From Siphonodentalium dalli (lineage: Eukaryota; Mollusca; Scaphopoda; Gadilida; Siphonodentaliidae), in the NCBI GenBank assembly GCA_032622095.1, contig CP136061.1, positions 190,596,369 through 190,660,368 of the forward strand: a stretch of DNA of 64,000 bases. Reading direction: 5' to 3'. Positions 35,901 through 50,900 of the stretch are shown here, one piece after another. Below the pieces are notes generated by a model. The model saw nothing but the letters and a program-made list of their open reading frames with translations, had not been told where the DNA came from and did no database searches. The translations under genes were made by a program, and so were the position numbers. Each line of letters starts with the position of its first letter. Position 1 is the first letter of the stretch.

Positions 35901-38900
35901 TGTAAGACTTAACTGTCACATTGTTTGCAAGAATAATTCTGACTGATCCTACTTTGATGCAGATTGGTTTCCCTTGTCAACTTTATTATTTGTTTATATA
36001 ATTTTGAAAACCTTTATAGTGCCTGAATTTAACTTTTGCTTTATTAAGCCTGGAAACTCTTGTAATCTGGTCATTGAAGCATTGGACCTAGATCAAATTG
36101 TTGACAAGTTGTTTTTTATGTCATTTTGTTTGGCAGAATCTGCGGAACAACATATCCAAAATCGGCTAAAATCCATTTTGGGGAAAATTTACTAAAGCAT
36201 TTTGAAAAAAAGGTCCTATTTATGATTTTCCGTTCCTTATGAAATATACACTTGAATGGCATTTGAATTAAAGTTATACAGATGGCAGGAATATGCAACA
36301 TAAATAAATTATTATGGTTGTCATGTCATTTTGCTTTAATTGTCAAAATTCAAAATGGCGGTCAAAATGGCAACCGAAAGTGGTAAAATTGGACCAAATC
36401 ATTACCATTTATAAGAAAATAACTGACCATTTGTGCCAACATATACCATTTTAAATCAATGTCTGATAATTATGAGCCGTATCACGAGGATTGGGAATTG
36501 GGGCCCTTCAGTGTCCCTCAAAATCGAAATAGATGTATACTAAATTTCGAAGAAAAATCAAATGTTATTTTAATACCCAGAATAGCCGCAAATCTAACAC
36601 ACCACTGTACTCATACTCATTAGATGTCAGATATGAACCACTGGTGCCACAAATCTAACACACCAGTGTACTGCATACTCATTAGATATGAATCACTGGT
36701 GCCCATTTTAGCAGAAATGAGCCCAAATAGGGACAAGATGCCTACAAAATGTAGTAAAATTGGGCAATTTTCGCTAAAGTCCATGTTGTCATTTAGACTT
36801 GTTGTAGCCTTGGTTCCTTGAAAATTCTTGGAATTTGATCATGATCAAAGTGTATAAACCTTGTAGTAAAAGCAGTTGAAACCTTGACGTAATGAAATAT
36901 TTTTAATTTGTTCTTTCATAGATAACAGAGGATACAGGATTCATGGAGAGGAGTGTTTCATCTGTGGGATCTCTTTCCACCATGGCTAGTAGCATGTCAC
37001 TTACGGATTCGGCTGTAGTAACTGACCTCAATATATGGGAGGAAGTACTCAATTTCATTCCCTCTAGACACAGAGTGTGGGAGTCAATTGGTCGGTGAGT
37101 TTAACCCATTCTTTACTAACATAGCTTCTGTATAATAGTGTACATTGGAATGGTCAATTATTCATATGAAGAGATGTTCAGGATGTACCCGCATATAACA
37201 GACAGACGGAGAGATAATAGATAATAAGTGCAGAAGTATTCCTATTCAATGATGGGAAATGTTCAGATAATAAGTTCAATAAATAAATGGTTGTTTGTTA
37301 AACTTATTATCGGAACAATTCCAAAGGGAACTACTCGTCAATGAGTACAGTAATGCCCTAAATAATCAACTCATTAACCACAGCAGAATTATGGGTAATT
37401 TTTCAGAATTTAGTCGGAAATATGAGAGAGCTTTCCGATGAATGGCAACAAGCCATATTTCCGACTAAATCCTGAAAAATTACCTGTAATTCTGCTGTGG
37501 TTAAGGAGTTGATTATTTAGGGCATTACTGTATGTAGTAAACAAAGGGTTAAAAGTGATCCAAAGCTTTTACAGCTGAATTGGGTTGCTACAATATCTAT
37601 CTGGTGTTATTTTGGGATATTTTAATATCTTACTAGTGGATTTTATGATGGGAAATGCAGTTTTATTGCAGATGCAAGGAGCTTGGAGAACTGATTTTCT
37701 CATGATAAAAAACATCAGTATATGTTCCATAATAACACCAAACAGCATGCTTATTCCAATTTTAAATCACATGAACAGAAAAATTATGTCAGCATAATGA
37801 TAATCGGTAAAAAAATAAATATTTTTAACAGTGTTTATAAACAAGGTATATATAGCTTCATCACTTCTGATTTGGTGCACATTTGATATTACCGATATCA
37901 AAAAGCTAAGTTATTCATCAAAAGAGTCAAAAACAACTTGGAATAAATGCGGCAGTGCTTCAGGGTTATTACCGTCCCTGAAGATAAACCCAGTCTATGT
38001 TTTTGCTAAAAAAAATCATGGGGTGGTCCTCAGAAGATCCCCATTTTTAGTACGTTGAAGGTGAGTATATATTGATGTAAAGTTAACTCTGAATCAAAAC
38101 GACAAAAATTCATGCACATATACACATACCCATCAAATAAATATAGCATAACTCCAGTTATTTCCAATGCAAACTCATTGTATTTCACAAAATTCTGTAT
38201 TAATATATACAGTCGATTTCGGTTAATAGAATATGCTCGGTGCAGCAATTTTTTATTTGAATAGCCGATTATTTGATTAGACGAATTTGCACCAAAACGT
38301 TGTAATTTCGAGTTGACAATTTCGTAATTTCGAGTTGTACCACTGACTTGACCGATGTTTGTTTGATATAAAAACTTTTAAATACCTGTTATTAAATGTG
38401 TATTTACTTCATAATATTGTTCTCTATATTGCTTGTTTCATGTAATATTAAAATATTTGTAATACCATTGTCAGATTGTGTGTTTGTTGTTACTTTTTAC
38501 CGAGGGAAAATTGTAAAAACATCGATCGATAAAAGCACGTGTTCAATGTTTACATTGAAGGACTGGTTAGAGTTATTCACCTTTGATCGATTGAAGCACA
38601 TGTTTAATGTTTAGATTGAAGGACTGGTTAGAGTTATTCACCTTTGATTGATAGAAGCACATATAGTGATTGAGGAAGACCATTTATATAGAACATGATT
38701 TTATTTATTTTAAAACATATAACGGAGAGGTCTTTGCGCTTTCGTTTCGAGTTCATAATGACTGAGTAATTATGACTGGTGTACCCACAGCATCGCATTT
38801 ATAATAGCCCTGGTTTTGTTTTTACAAGTGACACGTTAATTTGCCCTTTGTTAGCGGGTGTACTCAAACAAATACTTAAACAAACACGCTGTCATCATTA

Positions 38901-41900
38901 ATGGGACAATCCTTTGTTCGCGCCATAGAGTGTGAAACGAACAAAACGGTTTGTACAGTCTAATTCTTTATGCATGTTCAGACATCAAATACAAAAGAAC
39001 CGAGTCGCTAACATGTGTCTGTCCAACTACAGTACTGGCTTTTGTTAAACATGCAATTAGTCGCTATTGTAATGTTGTTCATCCTCTACGTGGACAACGT
39101 CACGAATAAAGCGTCGGGTTTATTGATATAAACTATAGACTATAGATGCGGGATTTACCCGCACTGCTTACAAAATTTAATATTGTCATTTATGGCGTGA
39201 ATTATTAGACCCCCAAATCACCTTATCATCATCATGATGGCGTGAATTATGGGAATGTTGGGCAATAAAACAACAAGACAAGTGTTATTATAATATTTTA
39301 ATATTCACATTTAATTGAAAAATCACTTTCTTATAGTAACTTATGACCGTAAAGCACTCGCTTTTGAAACATTTTATGTCACCCATTTTCGATCTAATAC
39401 GATTGTCTGCGGTTTCTTGACATAAACTATAATATTTTGGATGAAATACCTTCAACTGAGTTCTAGAATGCACGAAAATAACGACTTTCAGAGCACATTT
39501 TTGCGAATTTTCTATTCTATTAAGCGATAGTCCCATCGGGAGTCTATTCGAATAAGCAATTAAAAAATACAGATGTACTATTAAAATGGTTTTGGAATCC
39601 GAAATATTATTATAATAAACGAATTATTTGATTAACCGTTATTCGATTAATTGGAATTGACTGTATATATAAGATGATCTTTGTGTCTTATTTTAAATAA
39701 TTATCTGATGTTGTAAAACACAAAACAGATTATTTGATTAGCACTATGAATGCAAACTATGATTTTGCATGTGGGGGTCCTCAAAGGTAAGCTCAGTCCC
39801 AAGTTTTTGTTTCAAAAACTTCATGACCCCCCCCCCCCCTACCGGGCTTTCTGATGGGTGTTTACACTGAAAGACTGGAATAGCCTTGAATCTCATGTAT
39901 GGCTATTCAATCTCTAGAAATTGCTTAATTAACCATAGCCTTAACCCTTCCATGACACGGAGCTTCTTGAAATTTTGCGAAAACCCTGTGCCAATGCATT
40001 GTTTTATTTATGAGAGTCTCCCATAGGGAGCCTCACATATAAATAAGAGAATACATTGGCCTAACAATATTTACCTTTACCTTGTAAGCGTATTCTCTTA
40101 TAAATGCAAGGCTCCCTATGGGAGACTCGTATATATAAGAGAATGCACTGGCACAGGATCTTTAATGCTGCACCAGCACAGCTCCCATCATGATGGAAGT
40201 GTTAAATAGCATTGATTTTCAGTGTTATATGCACTTCTCACATAATTAAAGATCTTGGACAAACTTGGAAAGTTGTAAAGAAATGGCATTGTATTTCCGA
40301 AATTGAGATTATTGGAAAACCTTGGAAATTCTTGCAAAATGGACTTTAGTGGTCAAGGCTGCAAGCAGTATGTCTGTCATTTGCAGAATGAGATTCCCAG
40401 AGGGTGAATTTAGTAATGCTATCTCGCACAGCGGGCTAGCATGCCAAATTCACTCTCTGGGGACCTCATTCTGCTTGGGCCTCATTTTCGGGGAAGTATC
40501 TATAGTCTCAAATTAACATTGTTTCTAGTTACTTTTTCCCTTCTGATAAGTTTCTATATGCCCAAATTTGCAGAAGATAAAATGCATAATCGAGGTGGCC
40601 AATGGGTGAACTTTCACCAACTTGTGGAAATTCAATCTGATCCTAGGTCTCCCATAGCAGTCGAGGCCTAAGCAGAATGAGGTCTCCAGAGGGTGAATTT
40701 GGTGATGCTAGCCCACCGTGCTGGATAGCATCACTATATTCACCCTATAGCGACCTGATTCTGCAAATGACAGACACACTATCTGCAGACTTGATAAGTT
40801 ATTCCTTTCATCCACATGTACATAATATTTTCAGACCACCTGATAAAACTGAGGAACCATTCTTTACTGAAGCGGGAGCTGAAGTTTTAGACAAATGGTA
40901 CAGAATGATGACCCGTAATGCATCAGTACTAGCTTCTTTGCCCATTTGCCCGCTGACTATTATGTCTTCCGATAAACTTATAAAGGATTTACTAAACCTG
41001 CTGATTGGAGTGCCTTCTGAAATATTCTACATTGAAGAAGTGAGTTTTGCTTAAAAAACATAATCCAAATTAATGATATTGTTTGGCTTCAGGGGTAAAA
41101 AATACTTGATTTGAGTTGAGGAACCCACCCATCAAATCTAAGAGTTATCAGATATTGATTTTTTAACTCTTTTGTTTTTCACCACCTGGAATATTTGGCA
41201 GTCTAGCAAATATTTGACAAGCTGATCAATATACTCTCGATACAAAATTGCGTTGAACAAAATGTTGATATATAACACATTTTGAGAATTTTTGCACTAT
41301 ATATAGTTGAGAGTAGTTAGCTTTATTTTTTGGTAATTAATCAATTCTGATAACTAAAGCTTCTTTCAAAGAAATGTTGTTGTTGTTTCAATTTGATGAT
41401 ATGGGGACCATCAAATCGGATTGTGTACCTTTAACATTTTTAACTCTTTCTTCATACCACACCTCTGTACCTAACATCCCACCTCCCCTAATGAAGTTGT
41501 GAGGGGGGGTATTCTGGAATCAGCTCGTCTGTCATTAGCATTTAATGCACAAGTGTGATGGTGTAAGAATAGTACTAGAGGCCGGTATAAGAATGCTTTT
41601 AATTGTTGGCCACTTGTGCAGTTCTGTGTTTATCACACACCCAGATTTATCCATTTTATATTCTCTGCTTTATATTATATTAATTGGGATAGTTTTATTT
41701 TAAAGTTTCAATTGCTTTATGGATTCCAATGTCATTCATGTTGAGTGTCTCCGATGTCTTTTCATTCCATACACATATTTGGAACAGATTAAAAATATGC
41801 AACTGGTTGAAATGCAGGATTGTAGTGTTTTTCAGAATAATAGGCATTTAATAAAATATATTATTTGCCATTGTAAAAATTAAACTCTAATTGAAATATT

Positions 41901-44900
41901 GTTAGCTGTTCAGAAATGAATAAAATGAGAAATGATATTGGTAGATCACAGTGACTATATTGATAACCTTATATAAATTTATAGCTATAAAACTATCAAA
42001 ATTTATGGTTGACTTCAATTATGTTTTCAGCAACATTTTCTGATGCGGGATGGAATTTTCATCAGTGGTGTAACTACAGACACATTAAAGGATCTGACAC
42101 AAGTATTTATGGAGTGCGGCACTAACTACCATCTGCTTAGCAGATTCTCTCAGGCTCCAGTTACTGACTCATTCTACACGAAAGGTGTTGTCTATCTCGC
42201 TTTTCTTAGTGCTATCAGGAAACTACTGCAACATTACAGAGCCATGGTGCTGTACATACCTTCGGACAAGACTCTTTTGGAGTTGACATTTATATGTCAA
42301 AAGGCATTCTCTCAAATGCGGTGAGTTGAACCCTCATTACACATTACATTATGTCCATTTAGCCCGACAACTTGAACAAATGTCAACCAATTTCATTCAT
42401 ATTTGGTATAGGCCAAAAAATAAATGAATGTTGTGTTTGGGTTACATGCCAAAAAAATATAGGGTCGGTAGGTAGGGGTTTGTTTTTTTGTTTGTGTTTC
42501 TTTCATATACTCTTATTTGCAGACCGATTGGTGAAGAATTGAAGAATACTGTGTTAATTCATAAATTATTGGCCAGAGAATATGCGGATGCATATTATCC
42601 ATTAAAATCCTGACTTGGTGTACATGTAGTGACACCTTACAGAAAGCATTTACAAATGACCTTTATTATTTCAATAAAGATATAAAATAAAATATTTGAT
42701 GTTTTTTTCTGAAATAACTTCCAAGCTCCTACGGTATGACCGTATGAGAGATAAAATGAATATATCAATTTCATTCAATACAATTGGCTATAGCATTGCC
42801 TGTGGTGGTTTCCCCATTCAGCACTTTTATGGATGTTCTGAAGATAAATTTCAACAAAAATCCTTAATATGTCAGTTTGTTGAATTCATATTTTAACATC
42901 CATCCAAATGGAGAATGGGAAATCCAATAGTATATTTCTCTGTCTGCTGTTTGATTTTAATACATTCTTCCAAGTGATGAATATAACATTCCATGGGATA
43001 CTTTTAAAACTGAATGAGGAATGAAACATGAAACTCATTCAAGCCAAATGCAATGGGCATGAATAATTCAACTCTGGAATTTCTGAAATTTCACTTCACA
43101 TGTCACATCTATCAGTATCACTGTGCTTTTAAATAATATAATTGATAAGTTGGCCATGTTGTGACTAATTTATTCTCAATGGACAAGTTGTTATACTTTA
43201 AATATTATTTTTTCTGTCTGTGCACTGCTTGGTCTTGGATTGGAATGTTGTGACTTGTGTGGAATGCTTGTGTAGCATAAAGAATTGCACAGAACTGTTG
43301 TGATGTAGTCTCCCCTGTATAAACATTTAAAGGTACTCAATCCGATCAGACGCTCCTAAATTACTATTTCTTTGGCTTCGGGGGTGAAAAATATTTGATT
43401 CGAGTCTAGGAACCCACCCATCAAAGCTCAGAGTGATTAGACATCAATGTTTGAAGTTTGCTGTTTCTATTGTTTGTGGGCCAGAACTTGCCAGAAGCAC
43501 GAGGTCAAATTGACGGTCTTGCAGATAAATTTGGATAACTCTAAAATCAAGTGGTAATAGTAACCACTTGATTTTAGTGTTATCCATATTTATCTGCAAT
43601 TACATCGAAATACTTGCAAATATGTACAATAATTTACGTATTAAAGAGAGATCAATAAGACCTCCCTCTTACTACATTGCAGCGCGGAAAGATTAATTAT
43701 TTTTCAATGTAGACTCTGAAACAACTGCAGTAATCTGAACCATGAATAAATTAGAAAATTACATCTCCTCTAGCTCATGTTGCTCTTGTGGTAACCCATG
43801 TGAATATGCAAGTCACTTTTTTCTTTGGATGCCCCCTGCATACAGACACAAGAAGACGTATGTGGGCACGACTAGATGAACATAAGGTGGTCATCACAAT
43901 CTTTCCGGCATACCGCACGATAGCTATACCTGGAATTGCCAATTAATCGAGACTGCACAGTCATTCATCATATCCACAGTCCCATTTTCATAATCATTAT
44001 TCCCATCGATGTGAAACTTTGCCCACCACCACAGCCACAACATGAACTTGCATGATTTGATTGGGAGACAGTGCCCTTCATGTATACCTATGATCACACC
44101 AAAAAATATCTCTCATTAAATTAAATTTCCTGCAACTCCATCATTGATTTTAATTCATCAGCAGCTGAATGCCAAGGGAGAGGAGCCTCATCAAGTTTGG
44201 TAACTTGTGCTTCCATCCTCTGTGCACCCACAGCATTGTGTATCAAAATTCTGTGTCATGTAAAACTTCCATGTATATATGTTGGTCACAGTAAATATGT
44301 TCAAAAATATATGAAGATCAGTTTGGGTTAATTTAATTGGTTTGTCATTGCTTGTGCTCTCGATTGCATGCAATAGTGAATATTGGAAACTTGATTTCTT
44401 CTTACATAATTTTCTTAATTGCATTGATTTGTTTTCACTTACCCTCGGGTGCTTAAAGGATAACTCTAAAATCAAGTGGTTATTATTGTTAATAGTAACC
44501 ACTTGATTTTAGAGTTATCAATCTTACAACCGCAATTTGTCCGTTTGAGCTCGTGGATCTGTAGAAGTTTTAGCCCAGTATCCAAAAATTAACAAACTTC
44601 AAACATCGATATCTAATCACTCTGAGCTTTGATGGGTGGGTTCCTCGACTCGAATCAAATATTTTTTACCCCCGAAGCCAAAGAAATAGTAATTTAGGAG
44701 CGTCTGATCGGATTGAGTACCTTTAATAATAGTGATGTGTGGGGATTTTGGCAGAAATTGATAATAGTGATGGTAATTTAATTCTATGCCTCAATGCCAA
44801 ATAATAGTAATCATTGTGAATTTTCTACAAAATTAATGAATCATGCTAACTAGAGATGGGCGGTACTCGGTATTTACCAGCATAATACCGATTTACTGTA

Positions 44901-47900
44901 CCGAATCAAAACTAAAAATATTGAGTTTTCCGTACTCAAATTATTCATGTGTTGCCAACTTGTGTGTCTTCATATTGAGTAAAGTTTATCAGTAAACACT
45001 CCCTAATTGCGTAGGATATATTTATAGCATGCTATGTCGGCACCTTTGTATTAATTGATAATCATCGGCATCATGCAATTGCACAACTTTTAACTGGCGT
45101 AAGCGATTTTTCGCCCACGAAGATTTTGTGAACCTAAATACGTACAAGTCTATTTTGAATGGTTAAAGATGGAGCAGTGGCTTCACGGTCCAAATTTGAT
45201 CGAGCATGACAGGGAATCTCCCAGAGAAAGTGACAATAAGTAATCATGTTAAAAATATTAACTCAATAATCAGAACATTATGATGTAGCAATTAATGTTG
45301 ATTGGTACAAAGTCTGTGTGTCGCGTGTGCCCAATGTCCTGAATAATCCATCAAATGATTTAATAATTATTTTATACAACATGCTTTGCTCAAATTTATA
45401 ATGCTGTGTTTGCATGGCAGATTTATTTTGCTGTTGGGATATTTATTGGGATTTGTGAATTGTAATCACTGATTACTACTAACATTTTTATTCATTAACG
45501 AAAATGTAATGTGACAAAATTGACATGTATATATATTTTAGTCATGCATTGATGCATTCTCTCATTCTTTTCAAAAGCTGTGTGACGGTGCGCGTGTAAA
45601 TCATCAAAGAGATGTGTGAATATCACTTAAGTGTAGGTCATTTGTTGTCTAATTTAGCTGTAGTCACGAATGTAGTAAATCCATGGACCATGGGCATATA
45701 CTGTTCAGTTATAAACTTGGATTACCGCAATTTACTGGGAATCTCTAATCTAGTCTTATAATTAAGAGCCAATACCGATTACCATACCATTACCGAGGTA
45801 AATCAACGAAAATTTACCGATACTGATACCGAGATTGAAATTTCAATACGGCCCATCTCCAATGCTGACACTATTATTAGGCACCTGAGAGTATTGATTG
45901 ACCTGAGTATTTGTTATGTTACTAATTGTAGATACTTAGCCAAGCTTTGCAAATGCAGTTCTGCTGACAAGCTTCAGGATGATGGTGATTTCCATTTGGT
46001 GAGTTTGTCTACACTTGTAGCATAGGGAATACTACAGTACAGTAATGCCCTAATAGTCTGGTCGATAAAAGGTTTGACCTAGACAAAATTTGGACTAAGT
46101 TGGTTTGTATACCATTTTGAAGAGGAGAATATCCTCTATAACATATCCAAAATCCGCTAAAATCCGCTCTGAGCATTTTTTGTAATTCAAGATGGCGTCC
46201 AAGATGGCTGCCATTTTCCTATAAGTCAGCTTGATGCAATTATAGTGAGAACATCTTATCATATGTATACACATGTATACATTTTTATGAAGCTAAGACA
46301 TAACGTCACCTTTATGTGCCAAAATTGGAACTCCCCGTCCAAGATGGCCGCCAAAATGGCGACAGGAAGTGGAATTTTTACGTTTTCTACTAATATTTTT
46401 AAGATAAGTTTCTGTGGTTTCGAACTGGTTGAGAATTGTGACTTTATTTTATACGTAGCATGTTAACTGACCATTGGATCAATGAAATATGCTGTTCGTG
46501 GGGTCCACACCCCTTCCGATCACTCAAAAATTCGATTTTACAAAGCGCGGTATAACATTTCACAAAAGGTTTCTGTGGTTTCGAACTGGTTGAGAATTGT
46601 GACTTTATTTTACACGTAGCATGTTAACTGACCATTGGATCAATGGATCACGGTTGAGCTGTATATGGGTCATTTCACAATCAAGTTGAGCACTTTTTCT
46701 CACCAACTGACAAACCATAAATCAGTTTTTTTCAAAATTATTTGTTCATATTCAATTTTTCATACTCATTAGTCATAGTTGATGAAAAATATGCCATATT
46801 ACCCTCTCTAGAATCAAATTATGTATTGTATGGCATGCAAATGGTTGAGTAGGGACTATTTCTGAACCCATATGACTCTATATTAAGCATTCTACACACT
46901 AGCTGTCAGTGGCTGATGCAAAGTTGGAAAATGGTCTGAGTAAAATACATGAAATAGCCATTGCATTGCAATATCAGCCATCCAACAAATGTTCTTAAAT
47001 AAATTTTTTCACCAATTAAAATAAATTGTACCTCCAAAATTACCCAATTTTCAAACAGTTGCTCCCAATGTCAAAATATTTCCAAGTTTCTTTGATTGAT
47101 TTTATATTATACAAGTCAACTGGAGCACATACATTAAATATGTACTTGATTTCCTTCAATATTCTTGAAATCGTTTATTTTTAACCCAATTATATGCATG
47201 TATTTCGGAGTGGACATTTTGCGTTATTGTTGAATTTAAGTGGCTAGGGAGCTCCATGATCCTTTATGGTGAGTAACGATGTAGTGAGTTTGTGAATACC
47301 CCCACTACCTGGATACAGATGTAGTAAAAGTATAGATTTTCTTAATAAATTTCATGATGCAAAGCATGTTTCAGAGTGTGTTTCGGAGTGGACATTTTGT
47401 TTGATATATTAGTTCCATGGACTAAAACATATATTGGGAAAGATCTGAATTATTGTCGCATTTTTATCAGCAAGAAGAGTTACTCTTTGCTATATTATTT
47501 AGGTCCACATGAACAGTATATATCATACACAACTGTACCCCGTTTCGGAGTGGACATCATAAAAAGCTAATTTTTGACAATAATTGTTTCTACAATCAAA
47601 CAAGTGTTACACGATTATTATTTGGTTATTTTTGACACCGTTTTCTGCATTTGAATCAGTTGGTGATTTCTAGTCTGGAAAGCAACATAATATTTTCAAA
47701 TTCACAGTGCATAAATTCTTTATCTCATATGTGAGTTCAGCATTGCAAATTTTGAGAAAGCAATTTTACTGGATGTTGGTGTTTGACAGGGCAAAAGACA
47801 TTCATGTTCTATTTATTATCTATAACATGACCATTTAAAATGTTCAGCTAAATGTACACATCGGTTAGACGACAGTAGCTGTCCTATAAATATACAGGCA

Positions 47901-50900
47901 TGGCAACAACTTTCATCAGAGTGAGAAAAATGAAATGCTCAACCTGATTGTGAAATGACCCATATGCAAGTCTGAAGTGTACGAATAGCCGTGTGTGCGA
48001 GGTATTGGTATATCTAGAAGGGCTGTATGGCCATTGATGAGGTATATATATACACACGGAGTGACGCTGTGGTCATGGGTGAGGTGTATATGTATATCAT
48101 GAGTGACTATATGGCCATGTCACGGCCAATATGTATATAGGGATTGACAGTATGGCAAATTAATGGTGGGGTGAATTGATATACAAGGAGTGACTATGAT
48201 CACGAATGTGGTTTATGCGTATACAGCGAGAGGCTGAATTGTCATGGGTCAGGTGTATATGCAAGTCTGGAGTGTATGAATGGCCGTGTGCGCGGTACGG
48301 GACATTGATATATCTAGAAGGTGCCGTAAGGCCATTGGTGAGGTCTATATGTATATACCTGGAGTGACTCGATGGTTTTGGGTTGGGTGTATATGTATAT
48401 CTTGAGTGGCTATATGGCCACGGATGTCGCAAATATACATGTATATATACAGGGAGTGAGACTGTATGACCACGGGTGAGGCAAATAGGTATACAAGAAG
48501 TGATGTATGAGCATGGATCTAGTGAACGGGTATACCAGGAGCGACTGTATGGTCATCGGTGAGGTGTATATGTATATATTTAGTGGCTATATAGCTATGC
48601 ATGTGGCAAATAAATATACATGGAGTGACTGTATGGCCTATGGTGAGGCGAATACGTATACAAGAGGTTACTTTATGTTCATGTATGTAGTGAATATGTA
48701 TACAGGTTGTGTGAGGTGTAGGAGTATACCTGGTGTGTCTGCATGGTTATTTACGGATATAGGGCCATGAGTTGGTGTATGGGTAAACCCAAGTGTGACT
48801 GTATGGTAATGGGTGAGGTGTAGATAGATAGATAGATAGATAGATAGATCTTTATTGCGCGACCACAAACAAATACATTTGGGTATGGCAATATACATGT
48901 ACATGTACACATACAGAAAATAAAGAAAACAAACATATAACATGGTATGGTAATCAATGGGCAATATACAAGCATACATTCTGAAATATAAAGTTCTTGT
49001 CTAGCATTGGCCCGTTATTGTCACATTATTCGCGTCTTAAATAAGAAGCTGTCTGAATAAAATTACTGAGGGCCCTATTACAAAGTCGATCATCAACTGC
49101 AAAAAGTATACGTAGGGATCAATTGATTACTCTCTATTTATATGACTGATAGACAAGAGACAAATGCCAGATAATATGTGACTGGTTCTTTGCAGGGCAT
49201 ACAATTGCTGTCATATTTGTACAGAGAAACAGTTGAGTCATGTAACACAGAGTCATATTCCATGATGCTTTCCCTCCTACAGACAACATTTGTTCCATAT
49301 CTCATGTAAGTTTATATACCTACAGGATTTGGCCTTGACCAAGTTTTCTTTATCACCATCAGCCTTTACATTTGAGCTGGTCAAGCTGGCAAATATGAAG
49401 CACTGTGACGCTTGTTATTGAACATTATGTCGTGATACACGCACTTCCCTTTCCAGTGTAATGTGTGTATTCTCATAGATACCAAAATGTGATTAATCAA
49501 CAGATATGCTGCTAGATAAATATAACCCATTGCAACCAACACTGATGCTGATGGGTGTCTGGTAGAGAGAGTTGTTGGGCACAAAGCGCCCGGGATGTTC
49601 GAAAAGATCTTCTCCTTCACCCCAAAACAATGGGTGTCTAATGCTTTGTTTTGCATACAAAAGAAATGGCAGTAAGCAGCATGAAGTTGTATGAGTTGTG
49701 CTAATTAAATCTTTACCCACTTCTAATTAAAATTACAATCTCGAATAAGCTACGGGTTACAGATGATTTAACTATCATTCACATTACTTTTGCATGCAAT
49801 CCCTGCAGTTTTATGATTGCCAGAATTATATCTCCTTTCGGTTTTGTTTTGGCGAATAACAAAACCTTGTGTTAACTGTTGAAATTCTTGGAAATTTTTA
49901 TTCTTCTTGATAGGTATTATTTGTAAATTCTGGACTCTTCATAGACACATTTCAGTATTTTTTTTTTTTTTTTATAATAATTTTTATTCGGTCATAAACA
50001 TGGAAATATAACATACATATCAATACATATTATAAGGGTTGTCACAAATTGCAATTGGTGGTGAATAAAAGATTTTCAATTCGTCTTATATTTATATTTA
50101 GAGGGGTTAGAGGGACCAGAGTGTCTATTTTGCCATGCTAATCTTTTCTGTATCGTTCCAATTTTAGTATAAGTACCGCCGAAGCGAGTATTTAATAAAT
50201 TGTCATTATCATAATTTGAAAAGAAATTTATTACATTATTTTAAGATATGTGGCGAGAAACTGGGGAGTCCTGAACTCTGTATAGGAATTCCGAAAATCA
50301 CCTGTTTGGCTTCATCGCTTTACTGTTAAATGTTGTGATTGGCTTCTTGGTAATAATTGAATTCCCCGCTATTTCGTTTAGACTCTGTAATACGAAGCTT
50401 GTTCGAGAGTCTAATTTTAATTTTAATTGATCTTTACCTTGATAATGTAACAAACAATTTGCAGATTTTGTACTTACCCTTTAGTAGAAAGATTATTTTC
50501 ATTAGTCCTTAGTCATAAATCAATAAATTGTTGAAGCTTCTTGCCTCTCGGCATCCATCAGTGCTCGTTGTACAAGGAAGCTACATTTTCAAACCATATA
50601 AAATTACAAAATATAGAAAATATGTAATGTTATGTTGTTTGAAGATGTAGCTCCTTCTACATTAAATACTGATGAAGGCCGAGAGGTTAAAAGATTTGAC
50701 AATTGAGCAGTTTACTGATATAGTTCACGACTTCCCTATATTCCAATTATGGGATGGACTTTTATTTTGATTATTTTACAAATCACTGGAAGTTGTTTTT
50801 GTCATTTCAGATTTCTACAGAACTGGGTGTATAGAGGTGTATTTAATGACACATATGGGGAATTTGTGATAAAAGTCAATTGGAGATTCTTAGAATATAG

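Noticed and set aside
40677-41054. ORF of 125 residues starting before GCP6 exon 7
   Set aside because: Only the part from 40,835 is exon; the upstream part is the right arm of a palindromic repeat read through.
42043-42324. ATG-initiated ORF of 93 residues as a separate gene
   Set aside because: It is GCP6 exon 8; the methionine is internal and the last codons run into the intron.
48160-48432. Histidine/tyrosine-rich minus-strand ORF
   Set aside because: Minisatellite translation.
48821-48849. (TAGA)n as an independent locus of interest
   Set aside because: It is the microsatellite tail of a LINE/SINE 3' end.
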